Both the position numbers and the translations under genes were made by a program. Of a DNA stretch of 64,000 nucleotides, positions 7,554-16,419 are shown piece after piece (positions within the stretch are counted from its first letter, which is position 1; each line of letters starts with the position of its first letter). Below the pieces are notes generated by a model. That model did not search any database. It saw nothing but the letters and a program-made list of their open reading frames with translations, and had not been told where the DNA came from. Source of the DNA: Chachezhania sediminis (lineage in GTDB: Bacteria > Pseudomonadota > Alphaproteobacteria > Rhodobacterales > Rhodobacteraceae); contig NZ_VOPH01000004.1 in assembly GCF_009765275.1 (NCBI RefSeq), forward strand, positions 186,001 through 250,000. The letters run 5' to 3'.

Positions 7554-8450
7554 ATGGCAACCGCAATTCTCTGGTTCTTCACCCAGTTGGGCATGGGCTT
7601 CGTCAACCTGTTCCAGGCGATCTCCCATCCCGGACTGTGGCTGGACTGGGCCAACAAAGAAGCGATCATGCGCTTCATCTACTATGGCGGGTCGACAGAG
7701 TTCTTCTTTGTCGTCTTCGACATCTTCCTTGTGGTGACGATTGCCGGCTTCATCTTCCCCGCCTTCATGTGGGGATGCGTGCGCGGCCTGGAAGGCTTTG
7801 CCAACACGGTCGGGCGGATCGCCGCCTGGGCTGGCCTTCTGATGGTGCTGCAGCAGGTGATGGTGGTCTTCCTGCAGTCGATCTTCCGCATGGGCGACAT
7901 CACCATCGCGCCCTTCGGTGTGGGCTTCACCCAATCGGTGGGCTGGTTTTCCGAAGAACTGAAACTTTACAACGCCATGGTCGTGGCGATGTGTGCCTCC
8001 TACACCTTCGTGCAGGGCGGACATGTCCGGGTCGACCTGGTCTATGCCGGCGTCAGCTATCACACCAAGCGCGTGATCGACATGTTGGGCTCGCTGCTGT
8101 TCATGATGCCGCTGGCCGTCGTGATCTGGATGTACGGCTGGTACTTCCTGTGGCGTCACCTTGTGGTGCCGAAGCCGTCGGCCTCGGACGCGCTGGACCG
8201 GCTTTTGATGAAGTCCCGCGCGCTGCGCTGGAACGTCGAGACGATCGCGTTCTCGCCCAATGGCTTCAACGGGTACTTCCTGTTCAAGATCCTGCTTCTG
8301 ATCTTCGCCGCGATGATTTTCCTGCACGGGATCGCCTTCTTCTACCGCTCGTACATGGAGTGGAAGGAAGGCCCTGAAAGCGAAGGCCGCTACCTCGACC
8401 GGGACATTGTGGAACCCGGCGAGGAAGCCTTCGACCACGCCGAATTCTAA
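7554..8450 (+). CDS. TRAP transporter small permease subunit, DctQ type (large variant)
   Basis: 298 residues, against 160-200 for ordinary DctQ proteins. Hydrophobic segments lie near residues 45-70, 85-110, 145-165, 180-205 and 240-265. The DctQ core is the part from about 135 on, where VRVDLVYAGVSYHTKRVIDM matches the HVRVDLL-type motif of the family. This inner-membrane protein couples the binding protein to the large permease. The extra N-terminal part and an extended loop (LRWNVETIAFSPNGFNGY) mark the long-subunit branch often annotated as mannitol/chloroaromatic-type TRAP. It is 12 bases upstream of the large subunit gene. Confidence 0.85.
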   Translation: MATAILWFFTQLGMGFVNLFQAISHPGLWLDWANKEAIMRFIYYGGSTEFFFVVFDIFLVVTIAGFIFPAFMWGCVRGLEGFANTVGRIAAWAGLLMVLQQVMVVFLQSIFRMGDITIAPFGVGFTQSVGWFSEELKLYNAMVVAMCASYTFVQGGHVRVDLVYAGVSYHTKRVIDMLGSLLFMMPLAVVIWMYGWYFLWRHLVVPKPSASDALDRLLMKSRALRWNVETIAFSPNGFNGYFLFKILLLIFAAMIFLHGIAFFYRSYMEWKEGPESEGRYLDRDIVEPGEEAFDHAEF

Positions 8451-8462
8451 GGGGACGGGCAC

Positions 8463-10811
8463 ATGATATTCGGTTTGGACGGCATCGAGATCGGCCTGAT
8501 CATCGTCTTTCTCTGCCTCTTCGGTGGGATCCTGTCGGGCTTTCCGGTGGCCTTCGCCATCGGCGGCGCCGGTGTCATCTCCTTCGCCATCATCGCGGGG
8601 CTCGATGCCTCGGGTTTGCTGGTGCACCAGGCCATCGACACCTCGTCGCAGGCCTATCGCGACCTCGTCGCCTCGGGCGTGAATGCCGAGACGATATCGA
8701 TATTCCGAAACCCAGACCTGCCAAGGGTGGCGCATGCCGTCTTCCCGCAGGGGTGGGAAACGGCGCTGGACCGCAACGTGTCCTTCATCGTGAACCGGAT
8801 GAACGAACGCGTGCTGGCCGGCCAGTCGATCGAGACGCTGCTGGCGGTGCTGATGTTCGTGATGATGGGCATCACGCTGGAACGGTCCAAGATCGCCGAG
8901 GATCTCTTGACCACCATGGCCCGCGTCTTCGGGCCCATGCCGGGCGGTCTGGCCGTTTCGGTGGTCGTGGTGGGCGCGTTTCTGGCGGCCTCGACCGGGA
9001 TCGTAGGCGCTACCGTGGTGACCATGGGCCTCTTGTCGCTGCCCACGATGTTGCGCAACAATTACTCGCCCGAACTGGCGACGGGGGTCATCGCGGCCTC
9101 CGGCACATTGGGCCAGATCATTCCACCGTCCATCGTGATCGTCCTTCTGGGCACGCTGGCCGGTGACCTTTATGCGACCGCGCAAGAGGCGCGGGCAACG
9201 GCGGCGGGCTGTTCCGATGCGCTGACCTATCTGGGCAAGCCCGCGGTGGTGTCGGTCGGCACGCTCTTCCAGGCGGCGATGCTGCCGGGGATCCTGCTGG
9301 CGATGCTCTATGCGCTTTATGCCCTGGGTTTTGCCTTCCTGAACCCGTCCAAAGCCCCGCCCGTCGCGGTCGAGCCGGGCTCCGGCCCGGTGATCGTGCG
9401 GTCGGACGCGCTGGCCTGGTTCGTGGGGGCGCCGATTCTGCTGATCGGGGCGCTGGTGATCGCGGGGCAGTTCGGAATGGTCGGCAGCCAGACGATCGTG
9501 ACGGATTCCCAGAGCCAGACGGTACGCATGGCAAGCCTGCGCACCAATGTCGGGCCGGAATGCAAGGCCGCGATGATCGAGCTTCACGGCCAGAAGGCGT
9601 GGGACAATGCCGTGGCCGAACAGGCCGCGATCACGTCGTCCGACAGTGCCGCGTCTGCGGCGGCGGCCTCGGGTGACCAGACCGCGACGCAGGCGGCCGT
9701 TGTTTCGGCGCCCGTGATCGGGTCGGGCATTGCGCTTCTGTTCCTGATCGGGGCGCTGGTCCTGACCACGGCGCGGGGCGTGATGGCGCTGGCCGATCCG
9801 CGTCCGCTGCTGGTCGGGGCCGTGGGGCTGGTGCTGCTTCTGGCGGTCGACATCCTGTTCATCGCGCCCACGACCTCGGCCGGGGCGACGGTGCTGATCA
9901 TGGCGATCCCCGTGGCCATCGCGCTGGTGGGCCTGATCGAAGCCGGCAAGCGCATGGCGCAAAACGATCTTCTGCGCGTGGTCTTTCCGCCGCTCGTGCT
10001 GATCGTGGCCGTTCTGGGGTCGATCCTGGGCGGCATCACCAACCCGACGCCGGCGGCGGCGCTGGGGGCGGCGGGCGCCGTGATGCTGGCGGCCTATCGC
10101 AAGCTGAAGGACGAGGACAAGTCGGGCAAGATCATCATCAACTCGACCTTCGCGATCGGTGTGATGGTCCTGCTGGGCGCGAATTTCGACCTGCGGATCA
10201 CGCAGGAGGTCGTCACGTTCGAGACCTGGGTGGCCTATCTGGTCGGGATCGCGGCCTACATGTACGCCTTTTTCGGCCTACTCTTCGCGCTCTGGACGCT
10301 GCTGCGGTCCCATGTGCTGGGCCCGGTGGTGCGCGAGACGGCGAAGGTCACGTCGATGGTCTTCACGATCCTGATCGGCTCGCAGCTTCTGAACCTGGTG
10401 GTCATCTCCTTCGGCGGTGAAGATTACATCCAGGACTTCCTGAAGAGCTATGACAACGAATTCACGGTCTTCCTGATCGTGATGCTTGTGCTCTTCGTGC
10501 TGGGCTTCGTTCTTGACTTCCTCGAGATCATCTACATCGTGATCCCGATCGTGGGGCCGGTGATCTATGGTGGCAGCTTCGACCCGAAATGGGTGACGAT
10601 CATGGTGGCGGTGAACCTGCAGACCTCGTTCCTGACACCGCCCTTCGGTTTCGCGCTGTTCTACCTGCGAGGCGTGGCGCCAAAGGAAGTCACGACCAGC
10701 CATATCTACCGCGGGATCATCCCCTTCGTTCTGATCCAGGTCATCGGGCTGTCGATCCTGTGGCTGTTCCCGGGGATCGTGACCATCGTGCCGGACCTGA
10801 TCCCGCACTGA
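8463..10811 (+). CDS. TRAP transporter large permease subunit, DctM type with insertions
   Basis: 782 residues, nearly twice the usual 430. The DctM core is recognisable: GGILSGFPVAFAIGGAGV near the N-terminus, GVIAASGTLGQIIPPSIVIV near residue 210, NPTPAAALGAAGAVMLA near 525, and a C-terminal membrane block with LQTSFLTPPFGFALFYL. Two extra segments interrupt it: about 305-490, with several membrane helices and a hydrophilic Ala/Ser-rich loop holding one cysteine, and about 545-620 with two more helices. This subunit is the ion-coupled channel for the substrate delivered by the binding protein. Dominant Leu/Val/Ile/Gly content is as expected for an integral protein of more than 15 helices. 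Confidence 0.88.
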   Translation: MIFGLDGIEIGLIIVFLCLFGGILSGFPVAFAIGGAGVISFAIIAGLDASGLLVHQAIDTSSQAYRDLVASGVNAETISIFRNPDLPRVAHAVFPQGWETALDRNVSFIVNRMNERVLAGQSIETLLAVLMFVMMGITLERSKIAEDLLTTMARVFGPMPGGLAVSVVVVGAFLAASTGIVGATVVTMGLLSLPTMLRNNYSPELATGVIAASGTLGQIIPPSIVIVLLGTLAGDLYATAQEARATAAGCSDALTYLGKPAVVSVGTLFQAAMLPGILLAMLYALYALGFAFLNPSKAPPVAVEPGSGPVIVRSDALAWFVGAPILLIGALVIAGQFGMVGSQTIVTDSQSQTVRMASLRTNVGPECKAAMIELHGQKAWDNAVAEQAAITSSDSAASAAAASGDQTATQAAVVSAPVIGSGIALLFLIGALVLTTARGVMALADPRPLLVGAVGLVLLLAVDILFIAPTTSAGATVLIMAIPVAIALVGLIEAGKRMAQNDLLRVVFPPLVLIVAVLGSILGGITNPTPAAALGAAGAVMLAAYRKLKDEDKSGKIIINSTFAIGVMVLLGANFDLRITQEVVTFETWVAYLVGIAAYMYAFFGLLFALWTLLRSHVLGPVVRETAKVTSMVFTILIGSQLLNLVVISFGGEDYIQDFLKSYDNEFTVFLIVMLVLFVLGFVLDFLEIIYIVIPIVGPVIYGGSFDPKWVTIMVAVNLQTSFLTPPFGFALFYLRGVAPKEVTTSHIYRGIIPFVLIQVIGLSILWLFPGIVTIVPDLIPH

Positions 10812-10817
10812 CCCGAC

Positions 10818-10845
10818 GGGCGGGCCGGCAATCCGGCCCGCGCCC
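10818..10845 (+). terminator. GC-rich hairpin after the TRAP operon
   Basis: CGGGCCGG (10821-10828) pairs with CCGGCCCG (10833-10840) over the loop CAAT, starting nine bases beyond the dctM-type stop codon. There is no T-run, so termination is inferred from position. Confidence 0.5.
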
Positions 10846-11004
10846 GGGAACAGGGGGAAGACCTTTCGAACGGCTTTGCCCTGCACCCGGATACCGACCT
10901 TTGGCATGTGTCGGCCGGTACGGGGGCGGGCCGCTGCGGCGCAGTGTCCACAGCCCGCTGGTCCCGGCCCGGAATGCCGGACGGACCTGCCGATCATTGG
11001 CCCG

Positions 11005-11026
11005 GGTCCGATTTCGGCCCCGGACC
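11005..11026 (-). terminator. Possible hairpin downstream of the chemoreceptor gene
   Basis: GGTCCG (11005-11010) and CGGACC (11021-11026) can pair across ten bases, eight bases past the stop codon of the chemoreceptor. No T-run. Confidence 0.3.
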
Positions 11027-11033
11027 GGAACCG

Positions 11034-12791
11034 TCAGGCGGCAGAGCGGGTTTCCACACCGTCCGGATCGTCGGCGACGGTGAAGCGCGCGACCTGTTGG
11101 ACCAGGCGTCCGGCTTCGGCGTCGAGGGCAGAGTTGGCGGCGCTGGTTTCCTCGAACATGGCGGCGTTTTCCTGCGTCGCCTGGTCCAGCTGGGAAATCG
11201 ATGTGTCGATCTCTCGCAGGCCAATGGACTGTTCTTCTGCGGATCGGGCGATGCCGTCGACGTGGTCGGTCATGTTGGCCACGGCCTGGACGATTTCGTG
11301 AAGCGCGTCGCCGGCCGTCCGGACGAGATCTGCGCCGCGGTTGACGTGCTGGCCCGAGGCCGAGATCAGCTTGTTGATCTCTCGCGCCGAACCGGAGGCC
11401 CGCTGTGCCAGGGCCCGCACCTCCGAGGCCACGACTGCGAAACCGGACCCGGCCTCGCCCGCGCGGGCGGCTTCGACCCCGGCATTCAGGGCCAGCAGGT
11501 TGGTCTGGAAGGCGATGTCCTCGATCTCGTCGATGATGCGGGCGATTTCCAGCGACGATTGTTCGATCTGGCCCATGGCTTCGACGGTTTCCTCGACAAT
11601 GGTCTCCGTTCGTTCCGCCTTTTCCCTTGCGGTCTTGGCCAGCGTGTTGGCTTGCGAGGCGCCCTGCGCCGAGACCGCGACCGACTGCGTCAGCTCGCTG
11701 AGTGCGGCGGCGGTTTCCTCCAGCGTGGCGGCGGCGTTTTCCGTCCGGCGCGACAGGTCGTTTGACGCGCTGGCGATTTCGCCCACGGCGGTGCGGATAT
11801 CCTTGGCCGACAGGCTGATCGCGCGGATCAGGGTCGCCAGGATGCCCACGGTTTCGTTGAAGTCCTGGCGCAACTGGTCATAGCCGCCAGAGAAGCTTTC
11901 CCGGATTTCCGAATCCAGGTCTCCGGCGGCCAGGCTTTTCAGGCCGCTGGCCAGACGGGCCACGACATTGGCCTGTTCTGTTTCGCGCGCGGCGTTCTGG
12001 GCTTCCAGCGCCCGCTTTTCCATCAGGCCCAGGCGCAGCGCGTCCGTCTGCTCGGCAATAGTTCCGATCTCGTCCCTGCGGCCCAGGGTCGATATGTCCT
12101 CGTCGACCGCGCCCTCGCGGATCCGCTTGATCGAGGCGGCAAGCGCGTTCAGCGGCACGGTGATGGTGCGCGCGATCAGGTGGCCGGCCCCGACCAGCAG
12201 CAGCAGGACAACGACCAGCAGGATCACGGACTTGATCACCTCTTTCCGGATAAGGGCGTTCAGGTCGTCGACATAGACCCCGGTGCCGACCATCCAGTTC
12301 CAGCCCGGAACGATCGAGGAATAGCTGACCTTGGCCATCGGCACGTCTTCACCTGCGCGCGGCCACATATAGTCGACGAAGCCGCCGCCGGCCTGGCCCG
12401 CGGCGATCAGTTCCTGAATGACCATCTTGCCGTTCGGGTCCTCCAGTTCCCACAGGGATGCACCGACCATGTCGGGATTGGGGTGCGCCAGGGCGGTTCC
12501 GTCCAGCGTGTAGAGAAAGATGTAATCGTTGCTGTTGTACCGGATGGCCCCGATGGCGTGGATCGCCCGTTCCTGCGCCTCTGCCAGCGTCATTTCACCG
12601 GCTTCGGCACGCGCGGCAAAGCCGAGCGCGATGGAGATGGCGCTTTCCGTCTGCGAACGGACAAGATCTTCGCGGTTCTCGGAAATGGTGTTGCGGATTT
12701 CCAAGGTCTCGAGCGCGACCACGGCGATCATGAAGAGCCCGGCGAGCAGGTTCAGCAGAAGAAGTTTGCGGGAAATGGTCAGTGATGGCAT
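11034..12791 (-). CDS. Methyl-accepting chemotaxis protein with single Cache domain
   Basis: 585 residues from the ATG at 12791 (MPSLTISRKLLLLN); longer upstream frames add only basic linker. Order: a transmembrane helix at 8-30; a periplasmic sCache_2-like sensor at about 40-195 (YIFLYTLDGTALAHPNPDMV, PGWNWMVGTGVYVDD); a second helix near 200-220; a HAMP segment (RTITVPLNALAASIKRI); then the signalling domain with the hairpin tip IEDIAFQTNLLALNAGVEAA, which contacts CheA/CheW. It should sense a small organic ligand in the periplasm. The C-terminus lacks a CheR-tethering pentapeptide of the NWETF kind. It is transcribed alone. Confidence 0.93.
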   Translation of the reverse strand: MPSLTISRKLLLLNLLAGLFMIAVVALETLEIRNTISENREDLVRSQTESAISIALGFAARAEAGEMTLAEAQERAIHAIGAIRYNSNDYIFLYTLDGTALAHPNPDMVGASLWELEDPNGKMVIQELIAAGQAGGGFVDYMWPRAGEDVPMAKVSYSSIVPGWNWMVGTGVYVDDLNALIRKEVIKSVILLVVVLLLLVGAGHLIARTITVPLNALAASIKRIREGAVDEDISTLGRRDEIGTIAEQTDALRLGLMEKRALEAQNAARETEQANVVARLASGLKSLAAGDLDSEIRESFSGGYDQLRQDFNETVGILATLIRAISLSAKDIRTAVGEIASASNDLSRRTENAAATLEETAAALSELTQSVAVSAQGASQANTLAKTAREKAERTETIVEETVEAMGQIEQSSLEIARIIDEIEDIAFQTNLLALNAGVEAARAGEAGSGFAVVASEVRALAQRASGSAREINKLISASGQHVNRGADLVRTAGDALHEIVQAVANMTDHVDGIARSAEEQSIGLREIDTSISQLDQATQENAAMFEETSAANSALDAEAGRLVQQVARFTVADDPDGVETRSAA

Positions 12792-13020
12792 CGGTTCGGG
12801 GCCTCGTCTTTTCCGCCGCTTGGTGCTGGGAGGCAGGGGCAGATGCCTGCTTCGGCCCCGGAATGCCACAGATACCTTTCCAGGATGCTAATTCGACCGA
12901 AATCCCCCTGGCGTTGATCCGGCGAGACGGCATACTAGGGGGCCGCTGCCCCCGGCGCAGCACGGCAAAAGGCCCGGTGCCGGCCCGGACATCTTCATCG
13001 AAATTTACGAAAATCGCCGG

Positions 13021-13047
13021 AAAAAACCCGTCAGGCGGTGCCGGGTT
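13021..13047 (-). terminator. Intrinsic terminator of bpt
   Basis: On the minus strand AACCCG (13047-13042) and CGGGTT (13030-13025) form a stem with an 11-base loop, followed by TTTT, within ten bases of the bpt stop codon. Confidence 0.65.
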
Positions 13048-13052
13048 GCGGT

Positions 13053-13868
13053 TCAGCGCCGGGTGGGGCGGCGATCCGGAAGGTGGATATTGGCCACCTG
13101 CTCGGCGATCGGATCGGTCGACAGCGGATGCAGTTCGGCCTTGTATTCCTCGGGCCGTTCGACCGGCTGCCAGCGGCCGCCGGAATAGACCTCCAGGGCC
13201 GAAAAATTGGACTTGTAGCCCATCTTCTGGCTGCCCGGCACCCAGTAGCCCAGGTAGACGTATGGCAGGCCGCTTTCCCGGGCGATCTGGACGTGGTCCA
13301 GGATCATGTAGGTGCCCAGGCTGCGGGGCTGCAGGTCTGGTTCGTAGAACGAGTAGACCATGCTGACCCCGTCCTCCAGCACGTCGGTCAGGCTGACGCC
13401 GACCAGTTCGCCGTCCTCGGCATATTCCACCACGCGGCTGCGGATCGGGGTCTCCTCGATCATCGCGGCGAATTCGTAGACGTCCATGTCGGCCATGCCG
13501 CCATCGGCGTGGCGTTCGTCCAGGTAGCGGCGGAACAGCTGGTATTGTGCATCCGTGGCCCAGGGCGAGGTCGCCCGGCGGCCAAGATGGCCATTGCGCC
13601 GGATCGCGCGCTTCTGGCTTTTGGACGGCTTGAACCGGGACACGTCTATGCGGGCCGACAGGCAAGCCGAGCATTCGGCGCAGGACGGACGGTAAAGCAC
13701 GTTCTGCGACCGGCGAAAGCCCTGCTGGGACAGGGCGTTGTTCAGACGGTCGGCGTTTTCGCCCTGTAGCGCGGTAAACAGCTTTCGTTCCATCCGGCCC
13801 TCGATATAGGGGCAGGGCTGCGGGGCCGTGACATAAAACTGCGGCGCGATGGGCAAGGTATGGCGCAT
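13053..13868 (-). CDS. bpt: Arginyl/leucyl-tRNA--protein transferase (aspartate/glutamate leucyltransferase)
   Basis: 271 residues from the ATG at 13868; an upstream in-frame extension adds 32 residues outside the family pattern. It transfers an amino acid from aminoacyl-tRNA to proteins with N-terminal Asp or Glu, marking them for ClpS/ClpAP degradation (N-end rule). Visible marks are the N-terminal cysteines and [14 protein letters not shown] with the preceding YRPS, then [37 protein letters not shown] and the C-terminal [16 protein letters not shown], all typical of the ATE/Bpt family. An intrinsic terminator follows. The RDD gene upstream is on the same strand with 98 bases between. Confidence 0.93.
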   Translation of the reverse strand: MRHTLPIAPQFYVTAPQPCPYIEGRMERKLFTALQGENADRLNNALSQQGFRRSQNVLYRPSCAECSACLSARIDVSRFKPSKSQKRAIRRNGHLGRRATSPWATDAQYQLFRRYLDERHADGGMADMDVYEFAAMIEETPIRSRVVEYAEDGELVGVSLTDVLEDGVSMVYSFYEPDLQPRSLGTYMILDHVQIARESGLPYVYLGYWVPGSQKMGYKSNFSALEVYSGGRWQPVERPEEYKAELHPLSTDPIAEQVANIHLPDRRPTRR

Positions 13869-13966
13869 GGGCGATCCGTAAAAAGCTGGACCGATGCTAG
13901 CGCTGGTCCCTGCGGCTGCCAAGTAGGGATCTGCAAGCGGCGAAAAGGCCGCCTGCAGGGGCAATT

Positions 13967-14401
13967 TCAGGCCATCCGGCGGTTCACCGCGGCGGTGCCA
14001 AGGATCATGTCGGTCAGGCCCTGGCCGCGGCTGGAGGTCAGCATGACGACGACCGAGACCACCTGAAGGATCGGGAACGAGACGCTGACCAGATAGCCCA
14101 GCGTGTGCAGGATCGCGGTGCCGAAATCGAAGCGATGGCCGAAGCGGTCACGCAGTTCCACCCCCGCGAACTGCATGCCCCACGTGGCCGAACCCGAGGC
14201 CAGCGTCAGCGTGCGGTAAAAGAAGGACACGGTCAGGTACAGGATCGGCCAGACCAGGGCGCCCAGGAAGGCTGTGAACACGACCAGGATACCGCTGACC
14301 AGGAAGATCAGCACGACGTCGATGATCCAGGCCAGAAAGCGCTTGGACGTGGTGCCCTGGTAGAACTCGGGCGAGAAGTCGGGGTCGGGAAGATGGGTCA
14401 T
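13967..14401 (-). CDS. RDD-family integral membrane protein
   Basis: 144 residues starting [15 protein letters not shown], with AGGA about nine bases before the ATG. The RDD signature appears as [20 protein letters not shown], where R, D and D-like positions frame the first helix; two further hydrophobic segments are at about 45-65 and 100-120, and FRYR-like [15 protein letters not shown] lies between. RDD proteins are small membrane proteins; some are Na+/H+ antiporters or accessory factors, but no role can be assigned here. The frame continues far upstream with Arg/Pro-rich sequence that opposes the next gene and is not protein-like. Confidence 0.85.
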   Translation of the reverse strand: MTHLPDPDFSPEFYQGTTSKRFLAWIIDVVLIFLVSGILVVFTAFLGALVWPILYLTVSFFYRTLTLASGSATWGMQFAGVELRDRFGHRFDFGTAILHTLGYLVSVSFPILQVVSVVVMLTSSRGQGLTDMILGTAAVNRRMA

Positions 14402-14500
14402 CGTACGGTCCTGTCGGTTGCGCCGCGTCGGGCGGCCGGGTGCCATGCATCGCAGCGCGAAGGCACAAAGATAGGGGATCGGAGGGAAAGATGAAGATCT

Positions 14501-14553
14501 GTTCCCTTTCGGGAACGAAAAACCCCTGCCGCCGTGGGATGCCGGGGCAGGGG
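14501..14553 (-). terminator. Strong intrinsic terminator after the DUF2852 gene
   Basis: On the minus strand CCCCTGCC (14553-14546) pairs with GGCAGGGG (14530-14523) and is followed by TTTTT (14522-14518). A second small hairpin, GTTCCC-TTTC-GGGAAC (14501-14516), comes directly after it. This separates the DUF2852 gene from the RDD gene. Confidence 0.8.
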
Positions 14554-14616
14554 CCGTCGGGCGCAAGGCGCGCCCTTCGGGGTCGTGTGGGGGCCGTTCG
14601 GCGCCGTACGGCCCGG

Positions 14617-15084
14617 TCAGGCGAAGGGGCTGCTGCCGTCTTCGGGGTTGCCCTGTTCGGCCTTGGGGGCGCGGGCTTCGCGGGACCGTTCGTCCATGAA
14701 CTGGTCGAACTCCGCCTTGTCCTTGGCGTCGCGCAGGCGGCCCAGGAAGGATTCGAAGTCCTGCTGTTCCTGTTCCAGGCGGCGCAGCGTTTCTTCCTTG
14801 TAGCTGTCGAAGGCGGTGTTCCCGCTGGAGCGGAAGTGACGCCCCTGGCCGCGGCCGCAGCCGCCCCAGGCGGCGCCATGGTTGCGGTGGTGCTTGTGGC
14901 TGCTGAACATGCGCTTGCTCCAGATCATGTAGGCGAGAAGGGCGAGGCCCGCGGGCCAGAAGAAGATGAAGCCCAGGACCATGAGCGCGATCCATGCGCC
15001 CTTGCCCTTGCTGTCGAGCCAGGCTTCGGACCGGCTGAGCCAGCCATAGGCCTGGTTTGTGACATCGGTTGTCGTCGTGGTCAT
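14617..15084 (-). CDS. DUF2852 family membrane protein
   Basis: 155 residues starting MTTTTTDVTNQAYG, with GGAG ten bases upstream. One or two membrane helices lie at about 28-50 (WIALMVLGFIFFWPAGLALL), followed by WSKRMF, a His/Gly-rich linker (SSHKHHRNHGAAWGGCGRG), and a charged helical tail (YKEETLRRLEQEQQDFESFL) with FDQFMDER near the end. This layout is the DUF2852 family of alphaproteobacteria, whose function is unknown. Two near-identical 19-bp palindromes lie 55 and 115 bases upstream on either side of the probable promoter, so it is likely repressed or activated by a dedicated dimeric regulator. A strong terminator follows. Confidence 0.85.
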   Translation of the reverse strand: MTTTTTDVTNQAYGWLSRSEAWLDSKGKGAWIALMVLGFIFFWPAGLALLAYMIWSKRMFSSHKHHRNHGAAWGGCGRGQGRHFRSSGNTAFDSYKEETLRRLEQEQQDFESFLGRLRDAKDKAEFDQFMDERSREARAPKAEQGNPEDGSSPFA

Positions 15085-15139
15085 TGACTGTGATCTCCGG
15101 AACGGGTGGCTCGGGTGTGATCGGCCTCCCTGTCTGGGT

Positions 15140-15158
15140 ATGTAAATGCCTTTCACAT
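15140..15158. promoter_or_regulatory. Operator-like palindrome, proximal copy
   Basis: ATGTAAATGCCTTTCACAT, a 19-bp interrupted palindrome of form TGTRAA-N5-TTYACA, 56 bases before the DUF2852 start codon. The second copy (15199-15217) read on the other strand matches it at 16 of 19 positions. The regulator is not known to me. Confidence 0.7.
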
Positions 15159-15198
15159 CACATGAGATCGGTATCGTCCGGGGCTGTTGCAAGGGTTG

Positions 15199-15217
15199 AT
15201 GTGAAAGTTTTTTACAT
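15199..15217. promoter_or_regulatory. Operator-like palindrome, distal copy
   Basis: ATGTGAAAGTTTTTTACAT, in inverted orientation to the copy at 15140-15158; centres are 59 bp apart. A TTGCAA box (15193-15188, minus strand) lies between the two, so the pair frames the likely promoter of the DUF2852 gene. Confidence 0.7.
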
Positions 15218-15294
15218 TCTGCGCCGCGGCGCTGGGGAAAGTCGCGGGGGCGTCTTTCAAGTATTTGTAAAATATATGATTTCCTTTGGGTGGT

Positions 15295-15756
15295 TCACCC
15301 CAAAAGCAGCGACACGATCAGGGTCAGCGGGGTCAGGATGTCCCAGAAATAGATCGGCCCGGCATTGTTGATCGAGAAATTCTTCTCGCGGATCATCTCG
15401 TCAGTGTGGACCTTGGCGGCGCCCCACAGGAAGCAGCAGGCCATGATCGTGATGGCGATGGCGGCATCGCGGCCCAGGACGGCGGCGGCAATGGCGCCCA
15501 GGCCGATGCCAAGGTTCGCCCAGCCGATTTCCAGCTGGAAGGGGCTGGTGGCCCAGCCGATGGATTTCGCCACCATCTCGGACGCGGTCAGATGGCCGAA
15601 GGCGGACCAGAGGCTGCTGAGCCCCAGCGATACGGCCAGCATCCATGCGGTCAGGGGCGACAGGGTGTCGGCGGCAAGGGGCATGGGCACGCCCAGCAGG
15701 CCCAGCACGATGGCCAGCAGGTAAAGAATGACGGGAATGAAGGCGAGTATGGTCAT
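15295..15756 (-). CDS. Small integral membrane protein (DUF6790-like)
   Basis: 153 residues from the ATG at 15756; a GTG at 15795 would add 13 residues. It is almost entirely hydrophobic with four predicted helices: TILAFIPVILYLLAIVLGLL, WMLAVSLGLSSLWSAF, the GIGLGAIAAAVLG / AIAITIMACCFLWGAA pair and the C-terminal PLTLIVSLLLG. The sequence resembles uncharacterised bacterial membrane proteins grouped as DUF6790; this match is from memory and tentative. There is no clear Shine-Dalgarno for either start. Function unknown. Confidence 0.7.
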   Translation of the reverse strand: MTILAFIPVILYLLAIVLGLLGVPMPLAADTLSPLTAWMLAVSLGLSSLWSAFGHLTASEMVAKSIGWATSPFQLEIGWANLGIGLGAIAAAVLGRDAAIAITIMACCFLWGAAKVHTDEMIREKNFSINNAGPIYFWDILTPLTLIVSLLLG

Positions 15757-15859
15757 GTCGGTGGTGTCCAATGATCTGACGAAAATTGACGCCACTTTAG
15801 CGCGAATTCCGTGTGTCGCAGCAGGATTGTTGGGAGCCGCCAGGCCAGTACCAACCCGT

Positions 15860-16162
15860 TCAGCGGAAGACGTTGACGGCCTGTTCGAACTGCGCCTCGG
15901 TCAGGTCGGGATTGTGCTTGCGAAGACAGGCGTACATCGCGGCGCTGTCGGCATCGCCCTGGGCCTTGGTCAGCTTGGTGCCAAGCCACACGTGGTCGGG
16001 CATGTCGCCCATGCACTCCATCGCGACCAGTCGGCCGACGCCGAGATCCGACAGGGCCGCGGCGACGCTGTCCTTGTGGGACGCGATGTCCGCCCCGTCA
16101 TCGGCCAGGGCGACGGTGGCAAAAAGTGCGAAGGCGCCGGCAATCAGAGGCTTTGTCATCAT
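15860..16162 (-). CDS. Small secreted hypothetical protein
   Basis: 100 residues. MMTKPLIAGAFALFATVALA is a signal peptide with cleavage after ALA (21), leaving an 80-residue mature periplasmic protein. It contains two cysteines (AMECMGD, YACLRKH) that could form one disulfide, and a mostly helical, acidic sequence. No domain is recognised. It is a single gene, 104 bases from the next gene on the same strand. Confidence 0.65.
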   Translation of the reverse strand: MMTKPLIAGAFALFATVALADDGADIASHKDSVAAALSDLGVGRLVAMECMGDMPDHVWLGTKLTKAQGDADSAAMYACLRKHNPDLTEAQFEQAVNVFR

Positions 16163-16419
16163 TCCATAGATCTATCACAGGCTGTGTTCGAAAGCGATGG
16201 CGCAGGGCAAGAAACCCGCCTGTGCCGCGGGTCACCCGTATCCGTTGCGCTTTGTTTGCGCCGGGGCCACCGCACGTTTCGTGTCACGACAAGCATTGGC
16301 TCCGGTGCCCGACTGTATCTGCGCCGCGAACGGATGGATCCGGCAAGGCGCCGGTCACCCGCGACGGCCGCGGATGATCCCCTTGCTTTGCGCTTTGGAC
16401 GCACGCACCGCAGCGCCGG

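Noticed and set aside
7536-9962. An 808-codon frame antisense to the TRAP permease genes
   Set aside because: His/Arg/Gln/Asp-rich product without any domain, opposite two well-supported membrane protein genes; a typical by-product of high GC.
12938-12953. GGGGGC-CGCT-GCCCCC stem as terminator
   Set aside because: It lies upstream of the chemoreceptor start and well past the bpt terminator, with no T-run on either strand.
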